Assembly: GCF_024451105.1 (NCBI RefSeq)
Contig: NZ_JANGEY010000011.1
Location: 19,302 to 83,301 of the forward strand
Reading direction: 5' to 3'
DNA: 64,000 nucleotides
From: Stutzerimonas stutzeri
GTDB taxonomy: Bacteria > Pseudomonadota > Gammaproteobacteria > Pseudomonadales > Pseudomonadaceae
Shown here: positions 9,637-17,673 of the stretch, piece after piece
Layout: the number at the start of each line of letters is the position of its first letter
Position numbering within the stretch: position 1 is the first letter of the stretch
Translations under genes and position numbers: made by a program
Notes under the pieces: generated by a model
Seen by the model: only the letters and a program-made list of their open reading frames with translations
Databases searched by the model: none
Told to the model about the DNA's origin: nothing

Positions 9637-10110
9637 TCAAAGCGGACGTCCCAGGCGTTTTTCGACTTGTCGCCTCTCCCACTGAGGGCCGAGGAACCCG
9701 TCGGGGCGAAAGACACGGCTGGCGTGCATGAGGATACCAAGTCCCCAGCCCCCCATTACCCAAAGCGCCCACATCCTGTTGGGAGTGACGGTCAGATTGA
9801 TCACCAACAGGGCGAGAGTAACCACGGCGTAACGCGCCACGTGCCGATAAAGGCCTCTCAGTTTGCGAACGTAGTTGAATGCTTCCGCCTCTTGCTGTTC
9901 GGAAGGATCAGAGGGGCTGGATTTCATGGCTTGCTCCGGGTTAAGGGCTGAGAAGTCGATCTCGAATACCGCAGCAAGAGACTTGAGGGATTCCGTACTG
10001 GCCGGATAGCCGGCCTCTATTCGCTGAATCGTGCGGACACTCAGGCCGCTGGCTTCGGCAAGCTGTTGCTGGGACCAGCCCAGTTTGAGGCGCAATTTCT
10101 GAACCGACAT
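9637..10110 (-). CDS. XRE-family regulator fused to a 2TM membrane domain
   Basis: 157 residues. The N-terminal helix-turn-helix (about 3-55: RLKLGWSQQQLAEASGLSVRTIQRIEAG) belongs to the XRE/Cro family. The C-terminal half (about 80-150: VRKLRGLYRHVARYAVVTLALLVINL followed by MWALWVMGGWGLGILMHASRVF) is the 2TM domain often found at the end of small membrane regulators. The ATG at 10108-10110 follows AAGGGA. The protein would be membrane-tethered with its DNA-binding head in the cytoplasm. Base composition is clearly lower in GC than the flanking housekeeping genes. The target is unknown; the nearby 56-residue membrane peptide is a candidate partner. Confidence 0.85.
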   Translation of the reverse strand: MSVQKLRLKLGWSQQQLAEASGLSVRTIQRIEAGYPASTESLKSLAAVFEIDFSALNPEQAMKSSPSDPSEQQEAEAFNYVRKLRGLYRHVARYAVVTLALLVINLTVTPNRMWALWVMGGWGLGILMHASRVFRPDGFLGPQWERRQVEKRLGRPL

Positions 10111-10314
10111 TTTCAAGATCCCTTTGCTGCGGAGCGCCCAATCTGACGCGGACGGCCACATTCCGCCACGACGGCAAGACGACAGCAACCCGCCACGAGC
10201 CCGAAAGCGAGCCGCCATGGCCGACTTGTCGTAGCAGTCTGAGGGGGAGGAATAAGGATTAGGTGCTCGGAGGACGTGGAGCGCTGAAAGGAGGGGCGAG
10301 CATTCTGCAAGCCA

Positions 10315-10351
10315 AATGAGCAGGGCCGGTCAACGACCGGCCCTGCTCATT
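10315..10351 (-). terminator. Strong terminator of the TRAP permease operon
   Basis: Perfect 17-bp stem with an AAC loop immediately after the dctM stop codon, flanked by AA/TT. It ends the minus-strand dctQ-dctM transcript. The rest of the gap up to the XRE gene (10111-10314) contains nothing I can identify. Confidence 0.85.
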
Positions 10352-10362
10352 ACAGCTCAGGC

Positions 10363-11739
10363 TTACTTGCCGTACACCACACCCGGCAGCCAGGTGACCA
10401 GCTCCGGCCAGATGTAGGCGATCACCAGCATCAGGCCCTGGATGGCGATGAACGGCGCCACGCCCTTGTACATGGTGCTGGTCGGCACCGAGCGCGGGGT
10501 CACGCCGCGCAGGTAGAACAGCGAGAAGCCGAATGGTGGGGTGAGGAACGAGGTCTGCAGGTTGAGGGCGATCATCACCCCCAGCCAGACCGGGTCCAGG
10601 CCCATGGCCAGCAGCACCGGACCGACGATCGGCACCACCACGAAGGTGATCTCGATGAAGTCGAGGATGAAGCCGAGCAGGAAGATCACCACCATCACTA
10701 CCAGGAAGGCGCCGAGCACCCCGCCGGGCAACTGGGCGAAGGCGTCCTCGATCAGCGCCTCGCCGCCGAAGCCGCGGAACACCAGGGAGAACAGCGAGGC
10801 GCCGATCAGGATCAGGAACACCATCGAGCTGATCTCGGTGGTGCCGAAGGCCACCTCCTTGAGCTGGACGAGGTTCAGCTTGCGCTTGGCCACGGCCAGC
10901 AGGGTGGCGCCGACCGCACCGAGCGCCGCCGCCTCGGTGGGCGTGGCGTAGCCGGCGAGGATCGAGCCGAGCACCGCGGCGATCAGCACCAGCGGCGGGA
11001 TCAGCGCGTTGAACAGCTTGCCCCACTCGATCGGGCCGAGCTCCTCCTTGGGCAGCGCCGGCAGCTTCTTCGGCTGGGTGACGGCGACGAACACCAGGTA
11101 GAGGATGTACAGGCCGACCAGCAGCAGGCCGGGCAGCAGCGCGCCGACGAACAGGTCGCCGACCGACACGGTCTTCGGCGAGAACACGCCCATCTTCAGC
11201 TGCGCCTGCTGGTAGGCGCTGGACATCACGTCGCCGAGCAGCACGAGGATGATCGACGGCGGGATGATCTGCCCGAGGGTGCCGGTGGCGGCCAGGGTGC
11301 CGGTGGCGATGGCCGGGTCGTAGCCGCGGCGCAGCATGGTCGGCAGCGCCAGCAGGCCCATGGTCACCACGGTGGCGCCGACGATGCCGGTGCTGGCGGC
11401 GAGCAGCGCGCCGACCACGCAGACCGAGATCGCCAGGCCGCCGCGCAGGGTGCCGAACAGCCGCGACATGGACTCCAGCAGGTCCTCGGCGACCCGCGAC
11501 TTCTCCAGCATCACGCCCATGAACACGAACAGCGGCACCGCCAGCATGGTCTGGTTGTTCATGATGCCGAACAGGCGGTTGGGCAGCGCGTGCAGGTAGC
11601 TGCCGTCGAAGGCGCCGGTGAGGATGCCGATGCCGGCGAACAGCAGCGACACGCCGCCCAGGGTGAAGGCCACCGGGTAGCCGGCCATCAGCACCAGGCA
11701 GATGCTGACGAACAGCAGGATCGCCATCAGCTCAGCCAT
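10363..11739 (-). CDS. dctM: TRAP transporter large permease (DctM type)
   Basis: 458-residue multi-spanning subunit that forms the transport channel of a tripartite ATP-independent periplasmic transporter driven by sodium ion or proton gradients. Many hydrophobic segments are present, starting MAELMAILLFVSICLVLMAGYPVAF, with family hallmarks GTLGQIIPPSIILVLLGDVMS and LNLQTSFLTPPFGFSLFYLRG. The start at 11737-11739 has a strong GGAGG. It overlaps the small permease by 8 bases, so translation is probably coupled. The divergent dctP (12480) provides the substrate receptor, and its family suggests 2-oxo acids or related carboxylates. Confidence 0.93.
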   Translation of the reverse strand: MAELMAILLFVSICLVLMAGYPVAFTLGGVSLLFAGIGILTGAFDGSYLHALPNRLFGIMNNQTMLAVPLFVFMGVMLEKSRVAEDLLESMSRLFGTLRGGLAISVCVVGALLAASTGIVGATVVTMGLLALPTMLRRGYDPAIATGTLAATGTLGQIIPPSIILVLLGDVMSSAYQQAQLKMGVFSPKTVSVGDLFVGALLPGLLLVGLYILYLVFVAVTQPKKLPALPKEELGPIEWGKLFNALIPPLVLIAAVLGSILAGYATPTEAAALGAVGATLLAVAKRKLNLVQLKEVAFGTTEISSMVFLILIGASLFSLVFRGFGGEALIEDAFAQLPGGVLGAFLVVMVVIFLLGFILDFIEITFVVVPIVGPVLLAMGLDPVWLGVMIALNLQTSFLTPPFGFSLFYLRGVTPRSVPTSTMYKGVAPFIAIQGLMLVIAYIWPELVTWLPGVVYGK

Positions 11740-12277
11740 GGTGCACCTCCGGGAAGGGTTCGCGGCCGGCCAGGCGGTAGCCGAGGATGACGATGTCGGC
11801 GAGCGCCTGGAGGATCAGGCTGAACACCAGCACCAGGATGATGCTCTTCTGCAGGTAGACGTAGGCCAGGCCGCGGGCCTCGCCGGATACCTCGCGGGTC
11901 GACCAGGAGGCGGCGACGTAGTCCCAGCTGTTCCAGGCGAGGAACAGGCACACCGGCAGCAGCAGCAGCAGGTGGCCGAGCAGGTCGACCACGGCCTGCC
12001 GCGGCTGCGGGAGCTTCTGGTAGAAGATGTCGACCCGCACGTGGCCGCCGCGCTGCAGGGTCCAGGCGGCGGCGCCCATGAACACCAGGGCGTGGGCGTA
12101 CATCACCGACTCCTGCAGGGCGATGGCGCCGATGCCGAAGCCGTAGCGCAGCACCACCACCACGGTGGTGCCGAGGACGAGGAACAGGGTAAGCCAGGCG
12201 CAGGCCTGACCGAAGCGCGCGTTGAGCGCCTCGATGACGCGCGCCAGCCTGAGCAGGGCAGGGGGGGAGTCGGACAT
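11732..12277 (-). CDS. dctQ: TRAP transporter small permease (DctQ type)
   Basis: 181-residue four-helix subunit of the TRAP transporter, needed to assemble with the large permease. The ATG at 12275-12277 (MSDSPPALLRLARVIEALN) is chosen because AGGA lies upstream and the N-terminus fits; an upstream frame extension is ignored. Family features are the second-helix region LRYGFGIGAIALQESVMYAHALVFMGAAAWTLQRGGHVRVDIFY and a C-terminal helix. It is the first gene of the minus-strand dctQ-dctM pair, 202 bases from the divergent dctP. Confidence 0.92.
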   Translation of the reverse strand: MSDSPPALLRLARVIEALNARFGQACAWLTLFLVLGTTVVVVLRYGFGIGAIALQESVMYAHALVFMGAAAWTLQRGGHVRVDIFYQKLPQPRQAVVDLLGHLLLLLPVCLFLAWNSWDYVAASWSTREVSGEARGLAYVYLQKSIILVLVFSLILQALADIVILGYRLAGREPFPEVHHG

Positions 12278-12479
12278 GGGAGGGTCCTTGTCGTTGTCAA
12301 TTGGTCTGTCCGGCGATTCTCGCAATAGCGATGGCCGGCCGGCAATCGGAGCATGAATTGGAATAACCGCCTGTCAGTCTAGCTGCTGCGGCTATGCTGG
12401 AGATGAAACCCGCGGCCGTGCTATCAAGAGGCAGGCGCCGCACCGACCGGGGCGCCAGCCCAACAACAAGGAGTCCTGC

Positions 12480-13577
12480 ATGAAACGTCGCGACATTCTT
12501 GCCGCCGCCGGTGTCGGCCTGGCCGCCACCGCGCTGGCCGGTTGTCAGAAGCAGAACGAGAGCACGCAGGGAGGGGCCGCCGCGCCGGCGCAGACCTTCT
12601 CCTGGAAGATGGTCACCTCCTGGCCGAAGAATTTCCCCGGCGTCGGGGTCGGCGCCGAGCGCTTCGCCAGGCTGGTCAACGAGATGAGCGGCGGCCGCCT
12701 GCAGGTCAAGGTGTATGCGGCCGGCGAACTGGTCCCGGCGCTGGAGGTGTTCGACGCGGTGTCGCGCGGCACCGCCGAGATGGGCCACGGTGCGCCCTAC
12801 TACTGGAAGGGCAAGGTCCCGGCGGCGCAGTTCTTCTGCGCCCTGCCGTTCGGCCCGAACGCCCAGGAGATGAACGCCTGGCTGCACTACGGCGGCGGCA
12901 TGCAGCTGTGGGAGGAGGTCTACAAGCCGTTCAACGTGGTGCCCTTCGCCTGCGGCGCCACCGGCGTGCAGACCGCCGGCTGGTTCAACAAGGAGATCAA
13001 CACGGTCGACGACTTCAAGGGCCTGAAGATGCGCACCCCGGGCCTGGGCGGCGAGGTGCTGACCAAGATGGGCGGCACCGTGGTCAACCTGCCGGCCGGC
13101 GAGATCTTCACCGCCCTGCAGACCGGCGCAATCGACGCCACCGAGTGGATCGGCCCGTACAACGACCTGGCCCTGGGCCTGCACAAGGCGGCCAAGTACT
13201 ACTACACCCCGGGCTGGCAGGAGCCCAACGTGACCTTCGAGCTGACCGTCAACCAGGCCGCCTGGGACAAGCTGCCGGCCGACCTCCAGGCCATCGTTCG
13301 CGCCGCCGCCCGCGACGTCAACGGCGACATGCTCGACGACTACAACGCGCGCAACATGGAGGCGATGGAGAAGCTCAGGGCCGAGGGCGTCGAGGTGCGC
13401 CGCCTGCCCGAGGTGGTGATCGCCCGCCTGCGCGAGGTGGCCGCCGAGGTGGTCGAGGCCAGCGCCGCCGCCGACCCGGCCGCCAGCAAGGTGTGGGCGC
13501 AGCAGAAGGCCTACCTCAAGCGCCTGCGCGACTACGCCGAGGACAACGAGAAACTGATCTACAACATCCGCAGCTGA
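12480..13577 (+). CDS. dctP: TRAP transporter substrate-binding protein (DctP, TakP-like)
   Basis: 365 residues. The N-terminus MKRRDILAAAGVG with lipobox LAGC (C22) suggests a Tat-type signal and a lipoprotein anchor. Visible blocks are TSWPKNFPGVGVGAERFARL, EMGHGAPYYWKGK, LKMRTPGLGGEVL and IDATEWIGPYNDLALGLHKAAKYYYTPGWQEP. These recall the TakP/TTHA0766 group, known to bind pyruvate, other 2-oxo acids or lactate with a metal ion. Expression is divergent from the permease genes, a common layout for TRAP systems. The substrate is inferred from subfamily resemblance only. Confidence 0.93.
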   Translation: MKRRDILAAAGVGLAATALAGCQKQNESTQGGAAAPAQTFSWKMVTSWPKNFPGVGVGAERFARLVNEMSGGRLQVKVYAAGELVPALEVFDAVSRGTAEMGHGAPYYWKGKVPAAQFFCALPFGPNAQEMNAWLHYGGGMQLWEEVYKPFNVVPFACGATGVQTAGWFNKEINTVDDFKGLKMRTPGLGGEVLTKMGGTVVNLPAGEIFTALQTGAIDATEWIGPYNDLALGLHKAAKYYYTPGWQEPNVTFELTVNQAAWDKLPADLQAIVRAAARDVNGDMLDDYNARNMEAMEKLRAEGVEVRRLPEVVIARLREVAAEVVEASAAADPAASKVWAQQKAYLKRLRDYAEDNEKLIYNIRS

Positions 13578-13603
13578 GTCGCGGCGCCCGGTGCAGAAAC
13601 GCC

Positions 13604-13627
13604 AACGCCAGCCCCCGGGCTGGCGTT
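13604..13627 (+). terminator. Hairpin after dctP
   Basis: AACGCCAGCCC pairs with GGGCTGGCGTT across a very short CC-rich loop between the convergent dctP and thioesterase genes. There is no T-run, so termination strength is uncertain, but its position suits a bidirectional terminator. Confidence 0.6.
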
Positions 13628-13653
13628 GTGCCGTCGGTTCGCCGTGCGCGGCT

Positions 13654-14055
13654 TCAGAGGCGCGGCGGCAGGACGCGGGTGCGGCCGTCGGCGTCGATGG
13701 CGACGAACACGAACACCGCCTCGGTGACCTTGCGCCAGTCGCTGGTCAGCGGGTCGTCGCTCCACACCTCGATCAGCAGGCGCACCGAGCTACGGCCGAT
13801 GGCCACCGCCTGGGTGTAGAAGGACAGCTGCGCGCCGACCGCCACCGGCACCAGGAAGGCCATGCGGTCGATCGCCACCGTGGCCACCCGGCCGCCGGCG
13901 ATGCGGCTGGCCATGGCGGTGCCGGCCAGGTCCATCTGCGCCACCAGCCAGCCGCCGTAGATGTCGCCGAAGCCGTTGGTTTCCCGCGGCAGCGCGGTGA
14001 TCTGCAGGGCAAGGTCGCCCTGGGGGATGGGATCGTCCTGTTCGAATTCGTTCAT
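13654..14055 (-). CDS. Acyl-CoA thioesterase (YciA-like hotdog fold)
   Basis: 133-residue single hotdog-domain protein, probably hydrolysing medium or long acyl-CoA in the cytoplasm. The ATG at 14053-14055 (MNEFEQDDPIPQGDLALQITALP) fits the usual family start; the longer upstream frame is not used. The signature ETNGFGDIYGGWLVAQMDLAGTAMAS carries the catalytic D42 after GG, as in YciA, followed by VDRMAF-like and EAVFVFVAID segments. It lies between dctP and pstS, convergent with dctP and divergent from pstS. Preferred chain length cannot be deduced. Confidence 0.88.
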   Translation of the reverse strand: MNEFEQDDPIPQGDLALQITALPRETNGFGDIYGGWLVAQMDLAGTAMASRIAGGRVATVAIDRMAFLVPVAVGAQLSFYTQAVAIGRSSVRLLIEVWSDDPLTSDWRKVTEAVFVFVAIDADGRTRVLPPRL

Positions 14056-14159
14056 CGCTCGCCGCCGTAGGGGAATTGTTGTTGTGCACAGCAGCAATTG
14101 TGCCAAGGCCCGCCGTCGAGGGACAGACCCCGTCGGGCGGCAGAGGGTCGCCGCGGGAA

Positions 14160-14199
14160 CGGTCATGCAACTGTCACAATCGGTTCATAGAGTGTTCAT
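14160..14199 (+). promoter_or_regulatory. Four-heptad Pho-box array upstream of pstS
   Basis: PhoB-site heptads occur at exact 11-base spacing: CGGTCAT at 14160, CTGTCAC at 14171, GGTTCAT at 14182 and TGTTCAT at 14193. The known consensus is CTGTCAT repeated with a 4-base spacer, so this is two adjacent Pho boxes. A GATACT at 14210-14215 sits where the -10 of a PhoB-activated promoter belongs, and pstS begins 45 bases further on. Confidence 0.88.
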
Positions 14200-14259
14200 G
14201 CGGCCTGCCGATACTGGCCCCCGATCCGAACCACTTCCCCATCCGTTCAGGAGCAAGGC

Positions 14260-15228
14260 ATGAAACTCAAGCGTTTGATGGCGGCCATGACCTTCGTCGC
14301 CGCCGGCGTCGCCACCGCCAGTGCGGTTGCCGCCATCGACCCGGCGCTGCCGACCTACGAGAAGACCACCGGCGTCTCCGGCAACCTGTCCAGCGTCGGC
14401 TCCGACTCCCTGGCCAACCTGATGACCCTGTGGGCCGAGGAGTTCAAGAAGCAGTACCCGAACGTGAACATCCAGATCCAGGCCGCCGGTTCCTCCACCG
14501 CGCCGCCGGCGCTGACCGAAGGCACCGCCAACATGGGGCCGATGAGCCGCCCGATGAAGGACAACGAGATCCAGGCCTTCGAAGAGAAGTACGGCTACAA
14601 GCCGACCGCGGTGCCGGTGGCGATCGACGCCCTGGCGGTGTTCGTGCACAAGGACAACCCGATCCAGTCGCTGGACATCGCCCAGGTCGACGCGATCTTC
14701 TCCAGCACCCGCCTGTGCGGCGGCGAGAAGGACATCAAGACCTGGGGCGATCTGGGCCTGACCGGCGAGTGGGCGGCCAAGCCGATCCAGATGTTCGGCC
14801 GCAACTCGGTGTCCGGCACCTACGGCTACTTCAAGGAAGAGGCCCTGTGCAAGGGCGACTTCAAGCCCAACGTCAACGAGCAGCCGGGCTCGGCCTCGGT
14901 GGTGCAGTCGATCTCCAGCACCCTGAACGCCATCGGCTACTCGGGCATCGGCTACAAGACCTCCAGCGTGCGCGCCGTGCCGCTGTCGAAGAAGGGCGGC
15001 GAGGCCTTCGAGGCCAGCGAGGAGAACGCCCTGGCCGGCAAGTTCCCGCTGGCGCGCTACTTCTACGTCTACGTGAACAAGGCGCCGAACAAGCCGCTGA
15101 GCCCGCTGGACGCCGAGTTCATCAAGCTGGTGCTGTCCAAGCAGGGTCAGGAAGTGGTGGTCAAGGACGGCTACATCCCGATGCCGAGCAAGATCGCCGA
15201 GAAGACCCTCAAGGAGCTGGGCCTGTAA
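14260..15228 (+). CDS. pstS: PstS phosphate-binding periplasmic protein
   Basis: 322-residue high-affinity phosphate receptor for the Pst ABC importer. The signal peptide [25 protein letters not shown] is followed by [43 protein letters not shown] and [18 protein letters not shown], whose serines and arginines make the phosphate pocket. An AGGAG site lies upstream and a four-heptad Pho-box array drives it. It is separated from pstC by 137 bases with two hairpins and its own Pho box, so pstS can be made in excess over the permease. Confidence 0.97.
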   Translation: MKLKRLMAAMTFVAAGVATASAVAAIDPALPTYEKTTGVSGNLSSVGSDSLANLMTLWAEEFKKQYPNVNIQIQAAGSSTAPPALTEGTANMGPMSRPMKDNEIQAFEEKYGYKPTAVPVAIDALAVFVHKDNPIQSLDIAQVDAIFSSTRLCGGEKDIKTWGDLGLTGEWAAKPIQMFGRNSVSGTYGYFKEEALCKGDFKPNVNEQPGSASVVQSISSTLNAIGYSGIGYKTSSVRAVPLSKKGGEAFEASEENALAGKFPLARYFYVYVNKAPNKPLSPLDAEFIKLVLSKQGQEVVVKDGYIPMPSKIAEKTLKELGL

Positions 15229-15257
15229 GTCATCGACCGGCAGCCGGCACGGACGCC

Positions 15258-15308
15258 GCGGGCAGCAAGCCCGCCCCTGCGATGCCCGCCCTCGCGAGAG
15301 TGGCGGGC
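15258..15308 (+). terminator. Two hairpins between pstS and pstC
   Basis: First stem GCGGGC/GCCCGC at 15258-15274; second GCCCGCC/GGCGGGC at 15284-15308 with an internal CTCGCGAG palindrome. Neither has a U-run. They probably end or stabilise the abundant pstS mRNA, as at many binding-protein gene ends. Confidence 0.6.
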
Positions 15309-15314
15309 CTCGCC

Positions 15315-15343
15315 ACGTCACCGCTCTGTAATCTTTGTGTCAC
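15315..15343 (+). promoter_or_regulatory. Pho-box array upstream of pstC
   Basis: Heptads at 11-base spacing: ACGTCAC at 15315, CTGTAAT at 15326 and GTGTCAC at 15337. They lie 22 bases before the pstC start and directly after the pstS hairpins, so pstC-pstA-pstB-phoU likely has its own PhoB-dependent promoter. That the last heptad is close to the start codon is unusual and leaves little room for a leader. Confidence 0.7.
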
Positions 15344-15365
15344 AAAGCCCCGCTAGGGTGTGCGC

Positions 15366-17651
15366 ATGAACGACTTGGCCAATGAAACCATGACCTCTCT
15401 CACCAAAACGCAGCGGCTGGATTTCGATACCCCGGCGCTTCAGCGCAAGCGCCGCCTGCGCGCACTCAAGGACCACCTGTCCCGCTGGTACGTGTCGATC
15501 GGCGGTCTGGCGGTGCTCGGCGCCATCACCCTGATCTTTTTCTACCTGGCCTGGGTGGTCATGCCGATCTTCGGTGGCGCGTCGCTCGAGGCGCGTCCGG
15601 CGCAGCAGCCGGCCTGGCTGACCGAGCAGGCGCCGGCGCTGCTGCTGGCCGTCGAGGAGCAGAACCAGGTGGCGATGCGCCTGGACCGCAGCGGTCGGGT
15701 GCAGTTCTTCGCCCTGAAGAACGGCGAGGCGCTGAACAGCCAGCGCGTGGCGCTGCCCGACGGCGTGGCCATCAGCTCGGTCGCCGAGGACCAGCCGGGC
15801 AGCCGCCGCCTGGCGCTGGGGCTGTCCAACGGCCAGGTGCTGGTGCTGCAGCACAACTACAAGGTCAGCTACCCCGACGACGTCAAGACCATCTCTCCGG
15901 AGATCGCCTATCCGTTCGGCGAAGCGCCGATCACCCTCGATCCGCAGGGCCGCGCGCTGGACAAGGTCGGCATCAGCCAGAACGGTCCGGCCCTGCTGCT
16001 GGCTGCCTCCACCGGCAGCGAACTGCACGTGCTGAGCCTGGAGCGCGAGGAGAACCTGTTCACCGGCGAGGTGAGCCTCGACGAGCAGCGCATCGAGCTG
16101 CCGCAGATCGCCGATCCGATCCACAGCCTGGTCATCGATCCGCGCCACCTGTGGCTGTACGTGGTCAACGGCCGCGCCACCGCCGACGTGTTCGACCTGC
16201 GCCGGCGGAGCCTGAACGGCCGCTACGAACTGGCCCGCGACCGCGAGACCGCGGTGACCAGCGTCAGCCCGCTGCTCGGCGGCATCTCGCTGATGGTCGG
16301 CGATTCGCAGGGCGGCATCGCCCAGTGGTTCATGGTGCGCAGCCCGGACGGCAAGGCCGCGCTGACCCGCATCCGCGACTTCCGCCTGGGCGACGCCGCG
16401 GTGACCCAGATCCTCCCCGAGGAGCGCCGCAAGGGCTTCCTGGCCCTCGACGCCGCTGGCACCCTGGGTCTGTTCCACAGCACCGCGCACCGCACCCTGC
16501 TCACCGAGCAGGTCGCCGAAGGCGCCGCGCTCGCCGCCCTGTCGCCGCGCGCCACCCGCGTGCTGGTGGAGGAGGGCGGCCGGCTCAAGCGCTTCGTGGT
16601 CGACAACCCGCACCCGGAGGTGTCGTGGAGCGCGCTGTGGGGCAAGGTCTGGTACGAGAGCTACGACGAGCCGCGCTACGTCTGGCAGTCGACCTCGGCC
16701 AACACCGACTTCGAGCCCAAGCTGAGCCTCGCCCCGCTGGCCTTCGGCACCCTCAAGGCGGCCTTCTACGCCATGCTGCTGGCCGCCCCGCTGGCGATCT
16801 GCGCGGCAATCTACACCGCCTACTTCATGGCCCCGGCGATGCGCCGCAAGATCAAGCCGGTGATCGAGCTGATGGAAGCGCTGCCGACGGTGATCCTCGG
16901 CTTCTTCGCCGGCCTGTTCCTCGCGCCCTTCGTCGAGGGCCACCTGCCGGGGATCTTCAGCCTGCTGCTGCTGATGCCGCTCGGCATCGTGCTGGCCGCC
17001 TGGATCTGGAGCCGCCTGCCGGAAAGCATCCGCCTGCGCGTGCCGGACGGCTGGGAAGCGGCGCTGCTGATCCCGGTGGTGATCGGCGTCGGCGCCTTCG
17101 CCCTGGGCATCAGCGGCCACCTGGAGAACTGGTTCTTCGGCGGCGACATGCGGCTGTGGCTGACCAACGACCTGGGCATCCCGTTCGACCAGCGCAACGC
17201 CCTGGTGGTCGGCCTGGCGATGGGCTTCGCGGTGATCCCCAACATCTTCTCGATCGCCGAGGACGCCGTGTTCAGCGTGCCGAAAAGCCTGACCTTCGGC
17301 TCCCTGGCCCTGGGCGCCACGCCGTGGCAGACCCTGACCCGGGTGGTAATCCTCACCGCCAGCCCGGGGATCTTCTCGGCGCTGATGATCGGCATGGGCC
17401 GCGCGGTGGGCGAGACGATGATCGTGCTGATGGCCACCGGCAACACGCCGATCATGGAGATGAATATCTTCGAGGGCCTGCGCACCCTGGCCGCCAACGT
17501 GGCGGTGGAGATGCCCGAGTCCGAGGTGGGCAGCACCCACTACCGCGTGCTGTTCCTCGCCGCGCTGGTGCTGCTGAGCTTCACCTTCGTGATGAACACC
17601 CTGGCGGAACTGATCCGCACCCGCCTGCGCAAGAAGTACGCGTCGCTCTGA
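15366..17651 (+). CDS. pstC: PstC phosphate ABC transporter permease, long Pseudomonas type
   Basis: 761-residue inner-membrane permease. After an N-terminal helix (about 43-68) comes a large domain of about 380 residues with repeated beta-rich segments (for example GGIAQWFMV and GFLALDAAGTLGLFH), absent from the much shorter E. coli PstC. The transporter part begins near residue 455 (LKAAFYAMLLAAPLAICAAIYTAYFMAP) and carries the coupling loop SLTFGSLALGATPWQTLTRVV. ATG at 15366 is preferred to an in-frame GTG six bases upstream. It pairs with PstA and PstB. The role of the big insertion is unknown. Confidence 0.95.
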   Translation: MNDLANETMTSLTKTQRLDFDTPALQRKRRLRALKDHLSRWYVSIGGLAVLGAITLIFFYLAWVVMPIFGGASLEARPAQQPAWLTEQAPALLLAVEEQNQVAMRLDRSGRVQFFALKNGEALNSQRVALPDGVAISSVAEDQPGSRRLALGLSNGQVLVLQHNYKVSYPDDVKTISPEIAYPFGEAPITLDPQGRALDKVGISQNGPALLLAASTGSELHVLSLEREENLFTGEVSLDEQRIELPQIADPIHSLVIDPRHLWLYVVNGRATADVFDLRRRSLNGRYELARDRETAVTSVSPLLGGISLMVGDSQGGIAQWFMVRSPDGKAALTRIRDFRLGDAAVTQILPEERRKGFLALDAAGTLGLFHSTAHRTLLTEQVAEGAALAALSPRATRVLVEEGGRLKRFVVDNPHPEVSWSALWGKVWYESYDEPRYVWQSTSANTDFEPKLSLAPLAFGTLKAAFYAMLLAAPLAICAAIYTAYFMAPAMRRKIKPVIELMEALPTVILGFFAGLFLAPFVEGHLPGIFSLLLLMPLGIVLAAWIWSRLPESIRLRVPDGWEAALLIPVVIGVGAFALGISGHLENWFFGGDMRLWLTNDLGIPFDQRNALVVGLAMGFAVIPNIFSIAEDAVFSVPKSLTFGSLALGATPWQTLTRVVILTASPGIFSALMIGMGRAVGETMIVLMATGNTPIMEMNIFEGLRTLAANVAVEMPESEVGSTHYRVLFLAALVLLSFTFVMNTLAELIRTRLRKKYASL

Positions 17652-17673
17652 GGCTCTGGAAAGGTAGACGTCC

